Shown here piece after piece: positions 1 to 8,847 of a DNA stretch of 64,000 nucleotides (position 1 is its first letter; each line of letters opens with the position of its first letter). A program made the position numbers and the translations under genes. The stretch spans positions 930,001 to 994,000 of the forward strand of contig NZ_CP082273.1 of the NCBI RefSeq assembly GCF_019880385.1, read 5' to 3'. This stretch comes from Nocardioides coralli (GTDB lineage: Bacteria > Actinomycetota > Actinomycetes > Propionibacteriales > Nocardioidaceae). The notes under the pieces are model-generated. The model made no database searches, was not told where the DNA came from, and saw nothing but the letters and a program-made list of their open reading frames with translations.

Positions 1-1603
1 CGTCACGGAACGTGGTGTCGGTGACCGCCACCTGCTCCTGGGCGCGCAACCGGCGGGCGAACTCCTCCGGCCCGACGTCGAGCAGCAGCTGGCGTGAGCC
101 GTCCGGGGCGGGCACGCGGAGGTCGAGCGGCGGCAGCTTCGTGGCGGGGTCGAGGTCGACCGTCGCGGCGCCGTGCGGCTGGTTGACGGTCACGTCGGCG
201 AGGTAGCGCAGCAGCTTGGTGCCGCGGTCGCCGACCCCGCGGGCGGTGAGCAGCTGCGGGTGGGTCTCGATGAAGGCCGTGGTCACCCGGCCGGCCCGGA
301 AGTCGGGGTCGTCGAGCACCGCCTGCAGGAAGGGGATGTTGGTGGACACCCCGCGGATCCGGAACTCGGCGACCGCTCGGCGCGCCCGGTCGACCGCCAT
401 CGTGAAGTCCCGGCCGCGGCAGGTGAGCTTGGCCAGCATCGAGTCGAAGTGGGCGGAGACCTCGGCGCCGGTGTAGGTGGTGCCGCCGTCGAGCCGGATC
501 CCGGCGCCGCCGGGGGAGCGGTAGGTCGTGATCCTGCCCGTGTCGGGCCGGAAGTTGTTGGACGGGTCCTCCGTGGTGATGCGGCACTGCAGCGCGGCGC
601 CGCGTAGTCGCACGGTGTCCTGCGACAGCCCGAGGTCGGCGAGGGTCTCGCCGGAGGCGATCCGCAGCTGTGACTGGACCAGGTCGACGTCGGTGACCTC
701 CTCGGTCACCGTGTGCTCGACCTGGATCCGCGGGTTCATCTCGATGAAGACGTAGTTGCCCTCGGGGTCGAGCAGGAACTCGACCGTGCCGGCGTTGCGG
801 TAGCCGATCTCCCGGGCGAAGCTGACGGCGTCCGCGCAGATCCGGTCGCGGAGCCCCGGGTCGAGGTTGGGCGCGGGTGCCAGCTCGATCACCTTCTGGT
901 GGCGTCGCTGCACCGAGCAGTCGCGCTCGAAGAGGTGGATCACCTCACCGTGACCGTCGGCGAGGATCTGGACCTCGATGTGTCGGGGGTCGACGACAGC
1001 CTGCTCGATGAAGACGGTGGGATCGCCGAAGGCGCCCTCCGCCTCGCGCATGCAGGTCTCGACCGCCTCGCGCAGCTGGTCCCGCTCGTCGACGCGGCGC
1101 ATGCCGCGCCCGCCGCCACCGGCGACCGCCTTGACGAAGAGCGGGGTCGGGATGTCCTCGGCCGCCGCCACCAGCGTGTCGACGTCGGTGCCGGGAGCCA
1201 CCGACCGGAGGGTCGGTACGCCGGCCGCCTTGGCGGCCTCGATGGCACGGGCCTTGTTGCCGGTGAGCGTGAGCACGTCGGCGTGGGGGCCCACGAACGT
1301 GATGCCGGCGTCGGCGCAGGCCTCGGCCAGCGCCGGGTTCTCCGACAGGAAGCCGTAGCCGGGGTAGACGGCGTCGGCTCCACAGCGCACCGCCACGTCG
1401 ACGATGGCCGCGGGGTCGAGGTAGGCCCGGACCGGGTGCCCGCGCTCGCCGATCTCGTAGGCCTCGTCGGCCTTGAGCCGGTGCTCCGACCCGCGGTCCT
1501 CGTAGGGGAAGACCGCCACCGTCCGCGCGCCGAGCTCGTAGGCCGCCCGGAAGGCGCGGATCGCGATCTCGCCGCGGTTGGCGACGAGCACCTTGGAGAA
1601 CAT
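1..1603 (-). CDS. pyc: Pyruvate carboxylase, N-terminal part (cut by window edge)
   Basis: Catalyses ATP- and biotin-dependent carboxylation of pyruvate to oxaloacetate (anaplerosis, cytoplasm). 534 codons are visible. The start MFSKVLVANRGEIAIRAFRA is the classic biotin carboxylase N-terminus. The ATP-grasp glycine loop (AGGGGRGM) lies near residues 161-168, followed by FERDCSVQRRHQK and the MNPRIQVEHTVTEE motif. The visible end reads VTDTTFRD, the opening of the carboxyltransferase domain; this separates pyruvate carboxylase from acetyl-CoA carboxylase alpha subunits, which go straight to a biotin domain. The carboxyltransferase and biotin domains lie outside the window; family members are about 1,130 residues. 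ATG at 1603 is preceded by a leaderless-type -10. Assignment is firm. Confidence 0.95.
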   Translation of the reverse strand, partial: MFSKVLVANRGEIAIRAFRAAYELGARTVAVFPYEDRGSEHRLKADEAYEIGERGHPVRAYLDPAAIVDVAVRCGADAVYPGYGFLSENPALAEACADAGITFVGPHADVLTLTGNKARAIEAAKAAGVPTLRSVAPGTDVDTLVAAAEDIPTPLFVKAVAGGGGRGMRRVDERDQLREAVETCMREAEGAFGDPTVFIEQAVVDPRHIEVQILADGHGEVIHLFERDCSVQRRHQKVIELAPAPNLDPGLRDRICADAVSFAREIGYRNAGTVEFLLDPEGNYVFIEMNPRIQVEHTVTEEVTDVDLVQSQLRIASGETLADLGLSQDTVRLRGAALQCRITTEDPSNNFRPDTGRITTYRSPGGAGIRLDGGTTYTGAEVSAHFDSMLAKLTCRGRDFTMAVDRARRAVAEFRIRGVSTNIPFLQAVLDDPDFRAGRVTTAFIETHPQLLTARGVGDRGTKLLRYLADVTVNQPHGAATVDLDPATKLPPLDLRVPAPDGSRQLLLDVGPEEFARRLRAQEQVAVTDTTFRD

Positions 1604-1615
1604 GGGCTCACGCTA
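1604..1615 (-). promoter_or_regulatory. Leaderless -10 promoter of pyc
   Basis: On the minus strand TAGCGT (1615-1610) is followed by 6 nt (GAGCCC) and the ATG of pyc. A TANNNT hexamer 6-8 nt before the start codon is the usual signature of a leaderless actinobacterial transcript. Transcription start mapped only by inference. Confidence 0.55.
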
Positions 1616-1676
1616 TCGAGCCGCGTCGCCGCCCACGCCCACGCGTCCGCTGGCCGGGCGCGGGGCGGGCGAGGGG

Positions 1677-3185
1677 TCAGGCGGGAGGCATCGAGCCGCT
1701 CAGCCGCTGGTGGCGCTCGGCGCTGTGGGTGGTGAGCCCGACGATCTCTGCCCGCTTGCCGCGCCGCGCGTACGCCGTGGTGATGGCGTCGAGGGCCGCC
1801 ACGGTCGAGGCGTCCCAGACGTGGGAGCGGGAGAGGTCGATGACCACGCGCTCCGGGTCACCCGCGTAGTCGAAGTGACCGTCGAGCTCGCTGCTGGAGG
1901 CGAAGAACAGGTCGCCGGTGACCGTGTAGCGGGCGGACGCGCCGCCCCGGGTGTCCTCGACCAGCTCGCGGCGGACGCGGGTCACGTGGGCGACCCGGCG
2001 GGCGAACAGCGTCATCGCCACCATCACGCCGGCGACGACGCCGACGGCGAGGTTGTGGGTGAGGACGACGACGACCACGGTCGTCACCATGACGAGGGTC
2101 TCCGAGCGGGGCATCCGTCGCAGGGTTGAGAGGCGGATGCTGTGCCAGTCGAAGGTGCCGACCGACACCATGATCATGACGGCGACCAGGGCCGCCATCG
2201 GGATCTGTGCCACGAGGTCGCCGGCGCCGACGACGAGCAGCAGCAGGAACATGCCGGCGAGGAAGGTGGAGAGCCGGGTGCGGGCCCCCGACGTCTTCAC
2301 GTTGATCATCGTCTGGCCGATCATGGCGCAGCCGCCCATGCCGCCGAAGAAGCCGGTGATGACGTTGGCCGCCCCCTGGCCCCAGGCCTCGCGCCTCTTG
2401 TCGGACCGCGTGTCGGTGACGTCGTCGACGAGCCGAGCGGTGAGCAGCGACTCGAGGAGCCCCACGAGCGCCATGGCCAGGGCGTACGGCGCGATGATCC
2501 GCAGCGTCTCCAGGGTCCACGGGACGTCCGGGACCACCAGCGCGGGGAGGCTCTCGGGCAGCTCGCCCTCGTCACCGACGTCGGGCACGGCGACCGCGCC
2601 GACGAGGGTGAACGCGGTGAGCGCCACGATGGCCACCAACGGGGAGGGGATCACCCGCGTGACCCGTGGCAGCAGCACGATCGTCGCGATCCCGACCGCC
2701 ACCATCGGGTAGACCAGCAGCGGCACGTCGACGAGGTGCGGCACCTGGGCGAGGAAGATCAGGATCGCGAGAGCGTTGACGAAGCCGACCATGACCGACC
2801 GCGGCACGAAGCGCATCAGCCGGGCCACCCCGGCGAGTCCGAGGACGACCTGGAGCACGCCGGCGAGCAGCACCGTGGCGATCAGGTAGTCCAGCCCGTA
2901 GGTGCGGGCGACAGGCGCGATCACCAGGGCGATCGCGCCCGTCGCGGCGGAGATCATCGCCGGCCGGCCGCCGAGGAAGGCGATCGAGACGGCCATGGTG
3001 AAGGAGGCGAACAGGCCCACCCGGGGGTCGACGCCCGCGATGATCGAGAAGGAGATGGCCTCGGGGATCAGCGCCAGCGCGACGACGAGGCCGGCGAGGA
3101 CCTCGGTGCGCAGCAGCCCGGGGGAGCGCAGGGCAGCACGGACGGTCGGGTGGTCAGGGGCGGTGGCGGGCACGGTCGTGCTCAC
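1677..3185 (-). CDS. SulP family inorganic anion transporter with STAS domain
   Basis: Secondary anion carrier or channel of the SulP (SLC26-like) family, probably importing sulfate or bicarbonate across the inner membrane. The 502-residue protein has the family opening ([21 protein letters not shown]), about 10-12 hydrophobic segments with [18 protein letters not shown], and a cytoplasmic C-terminal STAS domain ([19 protein letters not shown]). I chose GTG at 3185 because GGAG lies 8 nt upstream; another GTG at 3224 would add 13 residues without a good ribosome binding site. No fused carbonic anhydrase domain is present. The gene lies 73 bp upstream of pyc on the same strand; bicarbonate supply to the carboxylase is a possible link but only inference. 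The exact anion cannot be read from sequence. Confidence 0.9.
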   Translation of the reverse strand: MSTTVPATAPDHPTVRAALRSPGLLRTEVLAGLVVALALIPEAISFSIIAGVDPRVGLFASFTMAVSIAFLGGRPAMISAATGAIALVIAPVARTYGLDYLIATVLLAGVLQVVLGLAGVARLMRFVPRSVMVGFVNALAILIFLAQVPHLVDVPLLVYPMVAVGIATIVLLPRVTRVIPSPLVAIVALTAFTLVGAVAVPDVGDEGELPESLPALVVPDVPWTLETLRIIAPYALAMALVGLLESLLTARLVDDVTDTRSDKRREAWGQGAANVITGFFGGMGGCAMIGQTMINVKTSGARTRLSTFLAGMFLLLLVVGAGDLVAQIPMAALVAVMIMVSVGTFDWHSIRLSTLRRMPRSETLVMVTTVVVVVLTHNLAVGVVAGVMVAMTLFARRVAHVTRVRRELVEDTRGGASARYTVTGDLFFASSSELDGHFDYAGDPERVVIDLSRSHVWDASTVAALDAITTAYARRGKRAEIVGLTTHSAERHQRLSGSMPPA

Positions 3186-3313
3186 GGCAGGGCTCCGTTC
3201 GGCGTACGTCGGCCGCGGTGTCACTGCGTGAGGACGGTCCGGCCGGAGATGGTCGGGGGAGGGGCCCGTCGAGGCGGGCGACGCCGGTGCTCAGCCCGGC
3301 GTGAAGTCTGCCC

Positions 3314-4867
3314 TCACCGTACCGGCGCCGTTCCCCCGGCTGGTAATCCCCGATCCGTCGCCAGGAACTGGTCGACCAGCCCCGGGACCGCGTTCACTGC
3401 CACCTCGACGGCGACCGGCTCGGGCACGTCGGGGATCGCGACCCACTGGCGGCCACCGGCCGTGGTGGCTACCAGGGTGACCAGACCGGCACGCCGCTGG
3501 AACCAGGTCGAGCGCAGGTTCCAGCCGATGACCGCCTCGGTCGCGAGGAGGTCGCGACGCCGGGTCAGGCTGCCCGAGCGGGCCACCAGCCAGCCGTCGA
3601 CGAGCGCGTGTCCGAGCGACCGGGCCCGGTCGTGACCGAGACCCAGGGCCGCCAGCACCACGACCGCGGCGAGGACCGCGGGCCACACCAGCCCGTCGAC
3701 GGCGGCCGCCGTGACGAGCACCGCCGCCACCGCCACCGCCGGGACCATCGCCCGGACGTAGCGCCGGGCCCGGGCCCGGGGCCCGTGGTCGACCAATCGG
3801 GCGTGCACCGGCTCGGCCGTGCCCACCACCTCGGCGGCCACCCGCTGCACCAGAGCCCGCGGTGTCGGTGGCAGCAGCGCCGAGCTGCCGGACTCGCTCC
3901 GGTCGAGGCCGGTGACGATGGCGCTCAGCCGTCCGCCACGGACCAGTCGCAGGCCGAGCGGCTCCCCGAGGGACACCCCGCGCAGGCGGTCGTCGTCGAG
4001 GCTGGTCTCCCGCGTCGTCAGCACCCCCCGCCGCACGTGCCACGACCCGTCGGGCAGCGTGTGGCTGACCGCGAAGTTGCCGTTGGTGAGCAGGTAGCCC
4101 AGCACCGCGAAAGCCGCCACCAGCACCCCCAGGCCGAGCACGACCACCGGGACCGCGACCACGCCCACGCGGGCCCACAGCCCCTCCCACGCGGCCTCGT
4201 CGACGTCCTCGAAGAACCCGACCTGGTCCAGCACCTGGCTGCCGACGCCGATCAGGCCGGCCGCGATCACGAAGCCCGCGGAGGTGAAGGGCGCGAAGCG
4301 CAGCCAGCCGGGCTCGAAGCGGGCCACGAGCCGCTCGCCTCCGGTGCCCTCCGGGTCCGCGGCAGGCGTGGCGATCGAGGTGAGGAGCTGCTGGCGCAGC
4401 GCCCGGGCCCGCGGGGTGGGGAGGCCGTCGAGGTCGAGCCCGCCGTCGTCGAGCCGGGCCGCGGTGCCGGTCCCGATTCGGACCGTCGACAGCCCGAGGA
4501 CCCGCTGGATGGGCGAGGCGGTGAGATCCACCGTCCGCACCCGGTCCAGGGGCGTGGCCAGCGTGCTGGTCGACAGCAGCCCTCGACGCAGCTCCACCCG
4601 GTCGGCGTGGATCCGGTAGGAGGTGGTCCAGTAGCGCACGAGGCCGAGCGCCACCGGCACCAGGATCCCGAGCAGCTGCAGGCGGCCGGTGCCGTCACGG
4701 GTGGCTGCCCCGGCGACGAACAGCCCGATGATCACGGGCAGGAAGCGGAGGACCTCGCGGACCGGGTGCACCAGCAGCATCCGGGGGTCCAGACGGAGCC
4801 ACTCGGTCTCGGTCTCGGGTGGCGGCGGTGCAGGGACGGGCGCTTGAGCCTGCTCGCCCTCCGTCAC
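3314..4867 (-). CDS. PH domain-containing membrane protein (YdbT-like, large partner)
   Basis: 517-residue membrane protein with repeated bacterial pleckstrin-homology (bPH2/DUF304) modules. After a proline-rich start come a hydrophobic pair, then YRIHADRVELRRGLLSTSTL...PLDRVRTVDLTASPIQRVLGL, and later similar segments (RRGVLTTRETSLDDDRLRGV; SLTRRRDLLATEAVIGW). It resembles B. subtilis YdbT, whose role is poorly known although YdbS/YdbT contribute to resistance to some antimicrobial compounds. The start GTG (4867) overlaps the stop of the upstream small PH gene (TGA 4866-4864), giving a GTGA translational coupling, so the two proteins are probably made in step and may form one membrane complex. 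Substrate and function unknown. Confidence 0.85.
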   Translation of the reverse strand: MTEGEQAQAPVPAPPPPETETEWLRLDPRMLLVHPVREVLRFLPVIIGLFVAGAATRDGTGRLQLLGILVPVALGLVRYWTTSYRIHADRVELRRGLLSTSTLATPLDRVRTVDLTASPIQRVLGLSTVRIGTGTAARLDDGGLDLDGLPTPRARALRQQLLTSIATPAADPEGTGGERLVARFEPGWLRFAPFTSAGFVIAAGLIGVGSQVLDQVGFFEDVDEAAWEGLWARVGVVAVPVVVLGLGVLVAAFAVLGYLLTNGNFAVSHTLPDGSWHVRRGVLTTRETSLDDDRLRGVSLGEPLGLRLVRGGRLSAIVTGLDRSESGSSALLPPTPRALVQRVAAEVVGTAEPVHARLVDHGPRARARRYVRAMVPAVAVAAVLVTAAAVDGLVWPAVLAAVVVLAALGLGHDRARSLGHALVDGWLVARSGSLTRRRDLLATEAVIGWNLRSTWFQRRAGLVTLVATTAGGRQWVAIPDVPEPVAVEVAVNAVPGLVDQFLATDRGLPAGGTAPVR

Positions 4868-5346
4868 GTGGCGTCCCCCGCCACGGCGTCGGCCCGGACC
4901 GTCAGCTGGTCGACCAGCCGACGGGCCAGGTGCTTGTCGAGGCCCTCGATGGCGATCGCCCCGGCGGCCGAGGCCGTGGTGACGGTGACCGCAGCCAGCC
5001 CGAAGAGACGGGCGAAAGCGCCTTCCTCGTAGTCGACGGTCTGGATCCGCGACATCGGCGCGATCCGCCGCTCGATGCTCCACCAGCCGACCTGGGTGTG
5101 GACTGCCGTGTCGGTGACCTCCCAACGGTGCACGGCGTAGCGCCACCGCGGCATCAGGACGCTGTAGACGGCGAAGGCCAGCGCGACCAGCACCGCCGCC
5201 CACCACCGGAACGGCACGGCGTCCCAGACCAGGGCCACGACGAGCAGCACGACGTAGGTGAACACGCTGTTGCCGAGCGCGCCCAGGGTCCACATCAGGA
5301 CGGCGCGCCGGTCGACGCGCTCGGAGGGCTCTCGCAGGGTGGTCAC
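4864..5346 (-). CDS. PH domain-containing membrane protein (YdbS-like, small partner)
   Basis: 160-residue protein: two adjacent transmembrane helices near residues 15-65, then one bPH2 domain (RYAVHRWEVTDTAVHTQVGWWSIERRIAPMSRIQTVDY). First gene of the pair; its stop overlaps the start of the larger PH gene by GTGA. GTG start at 5346 sits 7 nt after a TAGGCT -10 hexamer, suggesting a leaderless mRNA. The small-plus-large PH pair is a common actinobacterial and Firmicute arrangement of unknown biochemical role. Confidence 0.85.
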   Translation of the reverse strand: MTTLREPSERVDRRAVLMWTLGALGNSVFTYVVLLVVALVWDAVPFRWWAAVLVALAFAVYSVLMPRWRYAVHRWEVTDTAVHTQVGWWSIERRIAPMSRIQTVDYEEGAFARLFGLAAVTVTTASAAGAIAIEGLDKHLARRLVDQLTVRADAVAGDAT

Positions 5347-5359
5347 GCTCCCGAGCCTA
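5347..5359 (-). promoter_or_regulatory. Leaderless -10 promoter of the PH-domain pair
   Basis: Minus strand TAGGCT (5359-5354), 7 nt spacer, then GTG. Probably drives the coupled PH genes. Confidence 0.5.
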
Positions 5360-5371
5360 GGCGGTGAGGGG

Positions 5372-6586
5372 TCAGTGGAGGGCCAGCGCCGAGACCGAGA
5401 CCACGACGCTGACCGCCAGCACCGCGATCACCGGCAACCGGTCGTCGCCCTCGAGCGGTCGGGGCGCGGCGGCCGCGCTCACCACGTGACCGGCCGTCAC
5501 CAGTCCCAGCTGCAACCAGACGACCCCGGCCGCTCCCAACGGGTCCGGGTTCAACGTCATGCCGGAGAGGCCGAGGACCTCCCACCCGCGCCCCAGCGGG
5601 TCACCGAGAAGCTGCGGCAGCAGCTGCACGCTCGTGAAGAACCGGTTGCGCTCCAGCGCCACGGCCAGGACGACCGCCGCCGCCACCGGCACCAGCGCCC
5701 GCACGACTGCCGCGCGTTGCTCCGCCGACCGCGACACCCGACCGCTCAGCACGACCACCCCGGCGGCCAGCCCGCAGCTGGCCAGCAGCCCGACGGTGCC
5801 CGACCAGACGGGCCAGGTGTCAGGCGCGATCGTGGTCCAGAGCTCGGTACGGCTGAAGACGCCGAAGAGCGTTGCGGCGGTCACCACCGCGAGCAGCACG
5901 CCGGCCCCGGCGGGCGGGTGCCACTGCCGGAGCCGGCGACGGGGCAGCAGGCCGACCCAGGAGAGCACCAGCCCGACCGGCTCGCCCGAGCTGAGCCAGC
6001 GTGCCCGGCCCAGGGCCAGGCAGCCCGCCAGCGTCAGGACCGTGTAGCCAGCCAGGACCAGACCCACGGCGCGCGGGTCGAGGGGACGCGGGTAGACCGA
6101 GAGGAACCAGAGGAGCCCCACCGCCACCCCGACCGCCGGCCACACGTGCTCGGCGGGCTGGGACCGCTCACCTCGGGTCAGCAGGCGCGCCAGGCTGTCC
6201 CAGGGGTCCAGCCACCGCCACAGCCGGCCCACCACGAGACACCCCAGCACGAGCAGCGGCCAGCCCGCGCCGACCACCAGGGACGACGCGAGGTTGTCGA
6301 GCTCCTCGGGGCTCCCGAACCGGCCCGCCACGACCGCGGCCACCAGCGCGGTGACGCCGAGGACCCGGCCGGGCAGCTCGCGGCCGCGCACCGGGTCCTG
6401 CCACGACCAGGCGACCGGGTCGTCCCCGGTCGCGACCGGACCGAACCGGACCAGCGTCGCCAGCAGCAGCACGACCACCGCGACACCGACCACGACGACG
6501 AGCAGCGGCACCTCGACGTGGGGGTGGGCCTGGACGGGATGCGCGCTGGGCACCGCCTCGGTGAGGTCGTACGTGGCGCGGAGCAC
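5372..6586 (-). CDS. Unknown multipass membrane protein
   Basis: 404-residue integral membrane protein with about 10 hydrophobic segments and few recognisable motifs. Features that can be seen: a soluble acidic/aromatic loop after helix 1 (DDPVAWSWQDPVRG), WRWLDPWDSLARL after helix 3, and a loop with GEPVGLVLSWVGLLPRR. I do not recognise the family; the W/D-rich loops suggest a conserved enzyme-like or cofactor-binding membrane protein rather than a simple transporter, but this is a guess. TAGGGT (6598-6593) lies directly before GTG 6592 and 6 nt before GTG 6586. The leaderless spacing rule favours 6586. The gene is 25 bp upstream of the PH pair on the same strand. Confidence 0.7.
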   Translation of the reverse strand: MLRATYDLTEAVPSAHPVQAHPHVEVPLLVVVVGVAVVVLLLATLVRFGPVATGDDPVAWSWQDPVRGRELPGRVLGVTALVAAVVAGRFGSPEELDNLASSLVVGAGWPLLVLGCLVVGRLWRWLDPWDSLARLLTRGERSQPAEHVWPAVGVAVGLLWFLSVYPRPLDPRAVGLVLAGYTVLTLAGCLALGRARWLSSGEPVGLVLSWVGLLPRRRLRQWHPPAGAGVLLAVVTAATLFGVFSRTELWTTIAPDTWPVWSGTVGLLASCGLAAGVVVLSGRVSRSAEQRAAVVRALVPVAAAVVLAVALERNRFFTSVQLLPQLLGDPLGRGWEVLGLSGMTLNPDPLGAAGVVWLQLGLVTAGHVVSAAAAPRPLEGDDRLPVIAVLAVSVVVSVSALALH

Positions 6587-6598
6587 CGGCACACCCTA
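6587..6598 (-). promoter_or_regulatory. Leaderless -10 promoter of the unknown membrane protein
   Basis: Minus strand TAGGGT (6598-6593), 6 nt, then GTG at 6586. The position also argues against the more upstream GTG at 6592, which would touch the hexamer. Confidence 0.45.
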
Positions 6599-6692
6599 GG
6601 CCCCGGCGTGACCCATGGCACAGTCGCTCGTTGAGCCGGGACCGGATGACCGCGACGAGCCGCGGCCACCCCTCGCCCCGAAGGAGAGCCTC

Positions 6693-8450
6693 ATGCGGGC
6701 TGCCACCACCGCAGCGTCCGTCCTCGTCGTGCTCGGCCTCACGGCCGTGAGCGCCCCGGCTGTGGCCGACCACACCGATCCCCAAACTCCGCTGGCGCCC
6801 ACCGAGGGCGTCGTCGTCTCCGGGATCGAGCGCGGTGAGGGCACCTGGGAGCACCTGGCCAACTTCCCCGGCGTGGCCAACCCCGCGCTGACCGGCGGCG
6901 GCACCGACCTGGAGTTCTTCACCCCCGCCGGCAGCTCCGACATCTGGGGCGCCTTCGGGACCCTGGGGCAGGACGTGGCCGGGTCCGTGGGCCAGCGCTT
7001 CATCCAGCTCACCGACGGCGGCAAGGTCGAGCCGACCTGGCGGGCCGACCACGGCAGCGCCCACTGCGCCCCCGCCAGCACCAGCGTCACGGGACTCCAG
7101 CACGACACCCAGATCGCCGAGCGGGGCAAGGTCACCCTCGTCACCGACACCACTGACGCCACCGGCCGCTGCCACGACCCGAAGGGCGGTGGCATCGAGA
7201 TCATCGACGCCTCGGATCCCGAGAAGCCCCGCGAGGTGCACCTGGTGCGCTTCCCCGGCTACTCGCACACCAACACCCTCGACCAGCGCCGCCCCTGGAT
7301 CGTCTACAGCAGCGCCTCGGACTTCTCCGGGCGCAACTGGATCGACGTCATGGACATGCGCTCCTGCTTCGGCAAGGCGAAGTGGAGCACCGACAAGCGA
7401 CGCTCCGAGTGCCGGCCGCGCATCTCCCGGATCCAGCTCGAGGACCACTGGACCCAGCAGCGCGACCAGGACACCGGCAAGCTCGAGCCGGGCTCGGCGA
7501 CGTGCCACGACATCACCTACGCCCGCAAGCGGCTCTACTGCGCCGCCCTCAACGCGACGGTCATCCTCGACGTGTCCGGCCTGACCGACCGCAAGGGCCG
7601 GGTCCGTGGACAGGCGTTGGACTGCGAGGTCGTCGAGGGGACCGGTACCGGGGCGCAGGTCACCGACTGCAGCGGCAAGGGCCTGGAGTCGACCGAGCAT
7701 GCCTCCGGCTGGAAGATGCTCGGCTTCTACCAGCACCCCGGCCGCGACTGCGCTCCCGGCAGCGACACCCGCACCTGCAACACCAACATCTTCGCCCACT
7801 CCGACGACGCGGTCGCCGTCTCCCACGAGGCCGACCCCACGCCGGACGAGCGATTCATGTTCGTCACCGACGAGCGCGGCGGCGGCATCGTGCCTCCGGG
7901 CGCGTCGTGCTCACCCGGGATCGACAACCCCTTCGGCAACGGCGGCGCGCACGCCTTAGACATCTCCGACCCGCGCAACATCGACTACGCGACCACCCCG
8001 ACGGGGGACAAGGCGGTCTACATCAGCGATGCCGTGGTGCCCGCGGAGACGTTCTGCGACATCCACGTCATCGAGCAGGTGCCCGGCGAGCAGCGCCTCA
8101 TCGCCGCCTACTACAGCCAGGGCATCAAGATCGTCGACTACTACGTCGACCGGGAGGGCAACCTCCAGTTCGAGGAGCGGGCCTCCTTCACCCTGCCCAA
8201 CACGAACACCTGGGCCGCGGAGGACTTCAAGATCACCAGGAACCCCGACGGCACCCGCACCTACTACCTGGCCACCAACGACATCCACCGCGGGATCGAC
8301 GTGGTCAGCTGGACGGGCAAGCCCAACCCGATGGGGAGCAAGGCGCCCAAGAGCAGCGACCGCGTGACCAACGCCGGCCTGGCCGGCGTGTCCGCGCTGA
8401 CGCTCGCCGCGGCCGCGCTCTACCGACGCCGTCGGGCCGGCCAGAGCTGA
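6693..8450 (+). CDS. Secreted, C-terminally anchored LVIVD/beta-propeller-like protein
   Basis: 585 residues. It has a Sec signal peptide (MRAATTAASVLVVLGLTAVSAPAVA) and a long extracellular part. A C-terminal hydrophobic helix is followed by RRRR (VSALTLAAAALYRRRRAG), so the chain is probably held in the membrane; no LPXTG sortase signal is present. Short strands of the type GGGIEIIDASDPEKPREV, NATVILDVSG and GIKIVDYYVDREGN recur, resembling LVIVD beta-propeller repeats. Eight or more cysteines are consistent with an exported fold. ATG 6693 is chosen because AAGGAG lies about 8 nt upstream and the signal peptide begins there. Function unknown. A 14 bp tandem duplication covers its stop codon. 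Confidence 0.8.
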   Translation: MRAATTAASVLVVLGLTAVSAPAVADHTDPQTPLAPTEGVVVSGIERGEGTWEHLANFPGVANPALTGGGTDLEFFTPAGSSDIWGAFGTLGQDVAGSVGQRFIQLTDGGKVEPTWRADHGSAHCAPASTSVTGLQHDTQIAERGKVTLVTDTTDATGRCHDPKGGGIEIIDASDPEKPREVHLVRFPGYSHTNTLDQRRPWIVYSSASDFSGRNWIDVMDMRSCFGKAKWSTDKRRSECRPRISRIQLEDHWTQQRDQDTGKLEPGSATCHDITYARKRLYCAALNATVILDVSGLTDRKGRVRGQALDCEVVEGTGTGAQVTDCSGKGLESTEHASGWKMLGFYQHPGRDCAPGSDTRTCNTNIFAHSDDAVAVSHEADPTPDERFMFVTDERGGGIVPPGASCSPGIDNPFGNGGAHALDISDPRNIDYATTPTGDKAVYISDAVVPAETFCDIHVIEQVPGEQRLIAAYYSQGIKIVDYYVDREGNLQFEERASFTLPNTNTWAAEDFKITRNPDGTRTYYLATNDIHRGIDVVSWTGKPNPMGSKAPKSSDRVTNAGLAGVSALTLAAAALYRRRRAGQS

Positions 8451-8466
8451 ACGGCCAGAGCTGAAG
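8439..8466 (+). repeat. 14 bp tandem duplication across a stop codon
   Basis: GGCCAGAGCTGAAC (8439-8452) is followed at once by GGCCAGAGCTGAAG (8453-8466). The first copy contains the TGA stop of the propeller-like protein; the second gives a second in-line TGA-containing copy. Looks like a recent slippage duplication. Confidence 0.8.
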
Positions 8467-8488
8467 GGCCGGGCTCAGCGGGGCGGCG

Positions 8489-8776
8489 TCACCGGTCCCG
8501 CTGGGCCAGGCCGTCCAGCCGCAGCACGGCGGACTCGTCGCGGTGGGAGCCGCTGCTCCCGACGTGCTTGTCGCTGATCTGCGGGCCGTTCCTGACGACG
8601 TGGGCCAGTGCCATGGCGTGCCCACGTCCGAGCCCGTAGGCCTCGGCCAGCCAGCCGACGATCTCACCGGCCCTGGTGTCGCTCCCGTAGCCGCGGGCGT
8701 GGGCCTCGTCGACCAGCTCCTGCGGGATCTTGCCGGTCTTCTGCTGGATCGTGTCGAGGTAGGCCTGGAAGGACAC
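8489..8776 (-). CDS. DUF4287 domain-containing protein
   Basis: 95-residue small soluble protein matching the DUF4287 pattern: SFQAYLDTIQQKTGKIPQEL, then GEIVGWLAEAYGLGRGHAMALAHV and a tail with ISDKHVG. The lysine/glycine-rich helical layout is typical of this family, whose members are sometimes fused to DUF5655; function is unknown. GTG at 8776 is chosen because AGGAG lies 8 nt upstream and the family begins with the sequence VSFQAYLD; an upstream extension to 8836 is possible but lacks similarity. Single-gene unit between convergent and co-directional neighbours. Confidence 0.85.
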   Translation of the reverse strand: MSFQAYLDTIQQKTGKIPQELVDEAHARGYGSDTRAGEIVGWLAEAYGLGRGHAMALAHVVRNGPQISDKHVGSSGSHRDESAVLRLDGLAQRDR

Positions 8777-8847
8777 GGGCGTGCTCCTGTTCGTCGGATG
8801 GCGGAGGGACAGACCGCCGCCGCTCCTCCGAATCATCGCCCCGGGCG

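Noticed and set aside
2142..3635. 497-residue plus-strand frame over the SulP gene
   Set aside because: His/Asp/Arg-rich shadow with no motif; opposite-strand SulP is clear.
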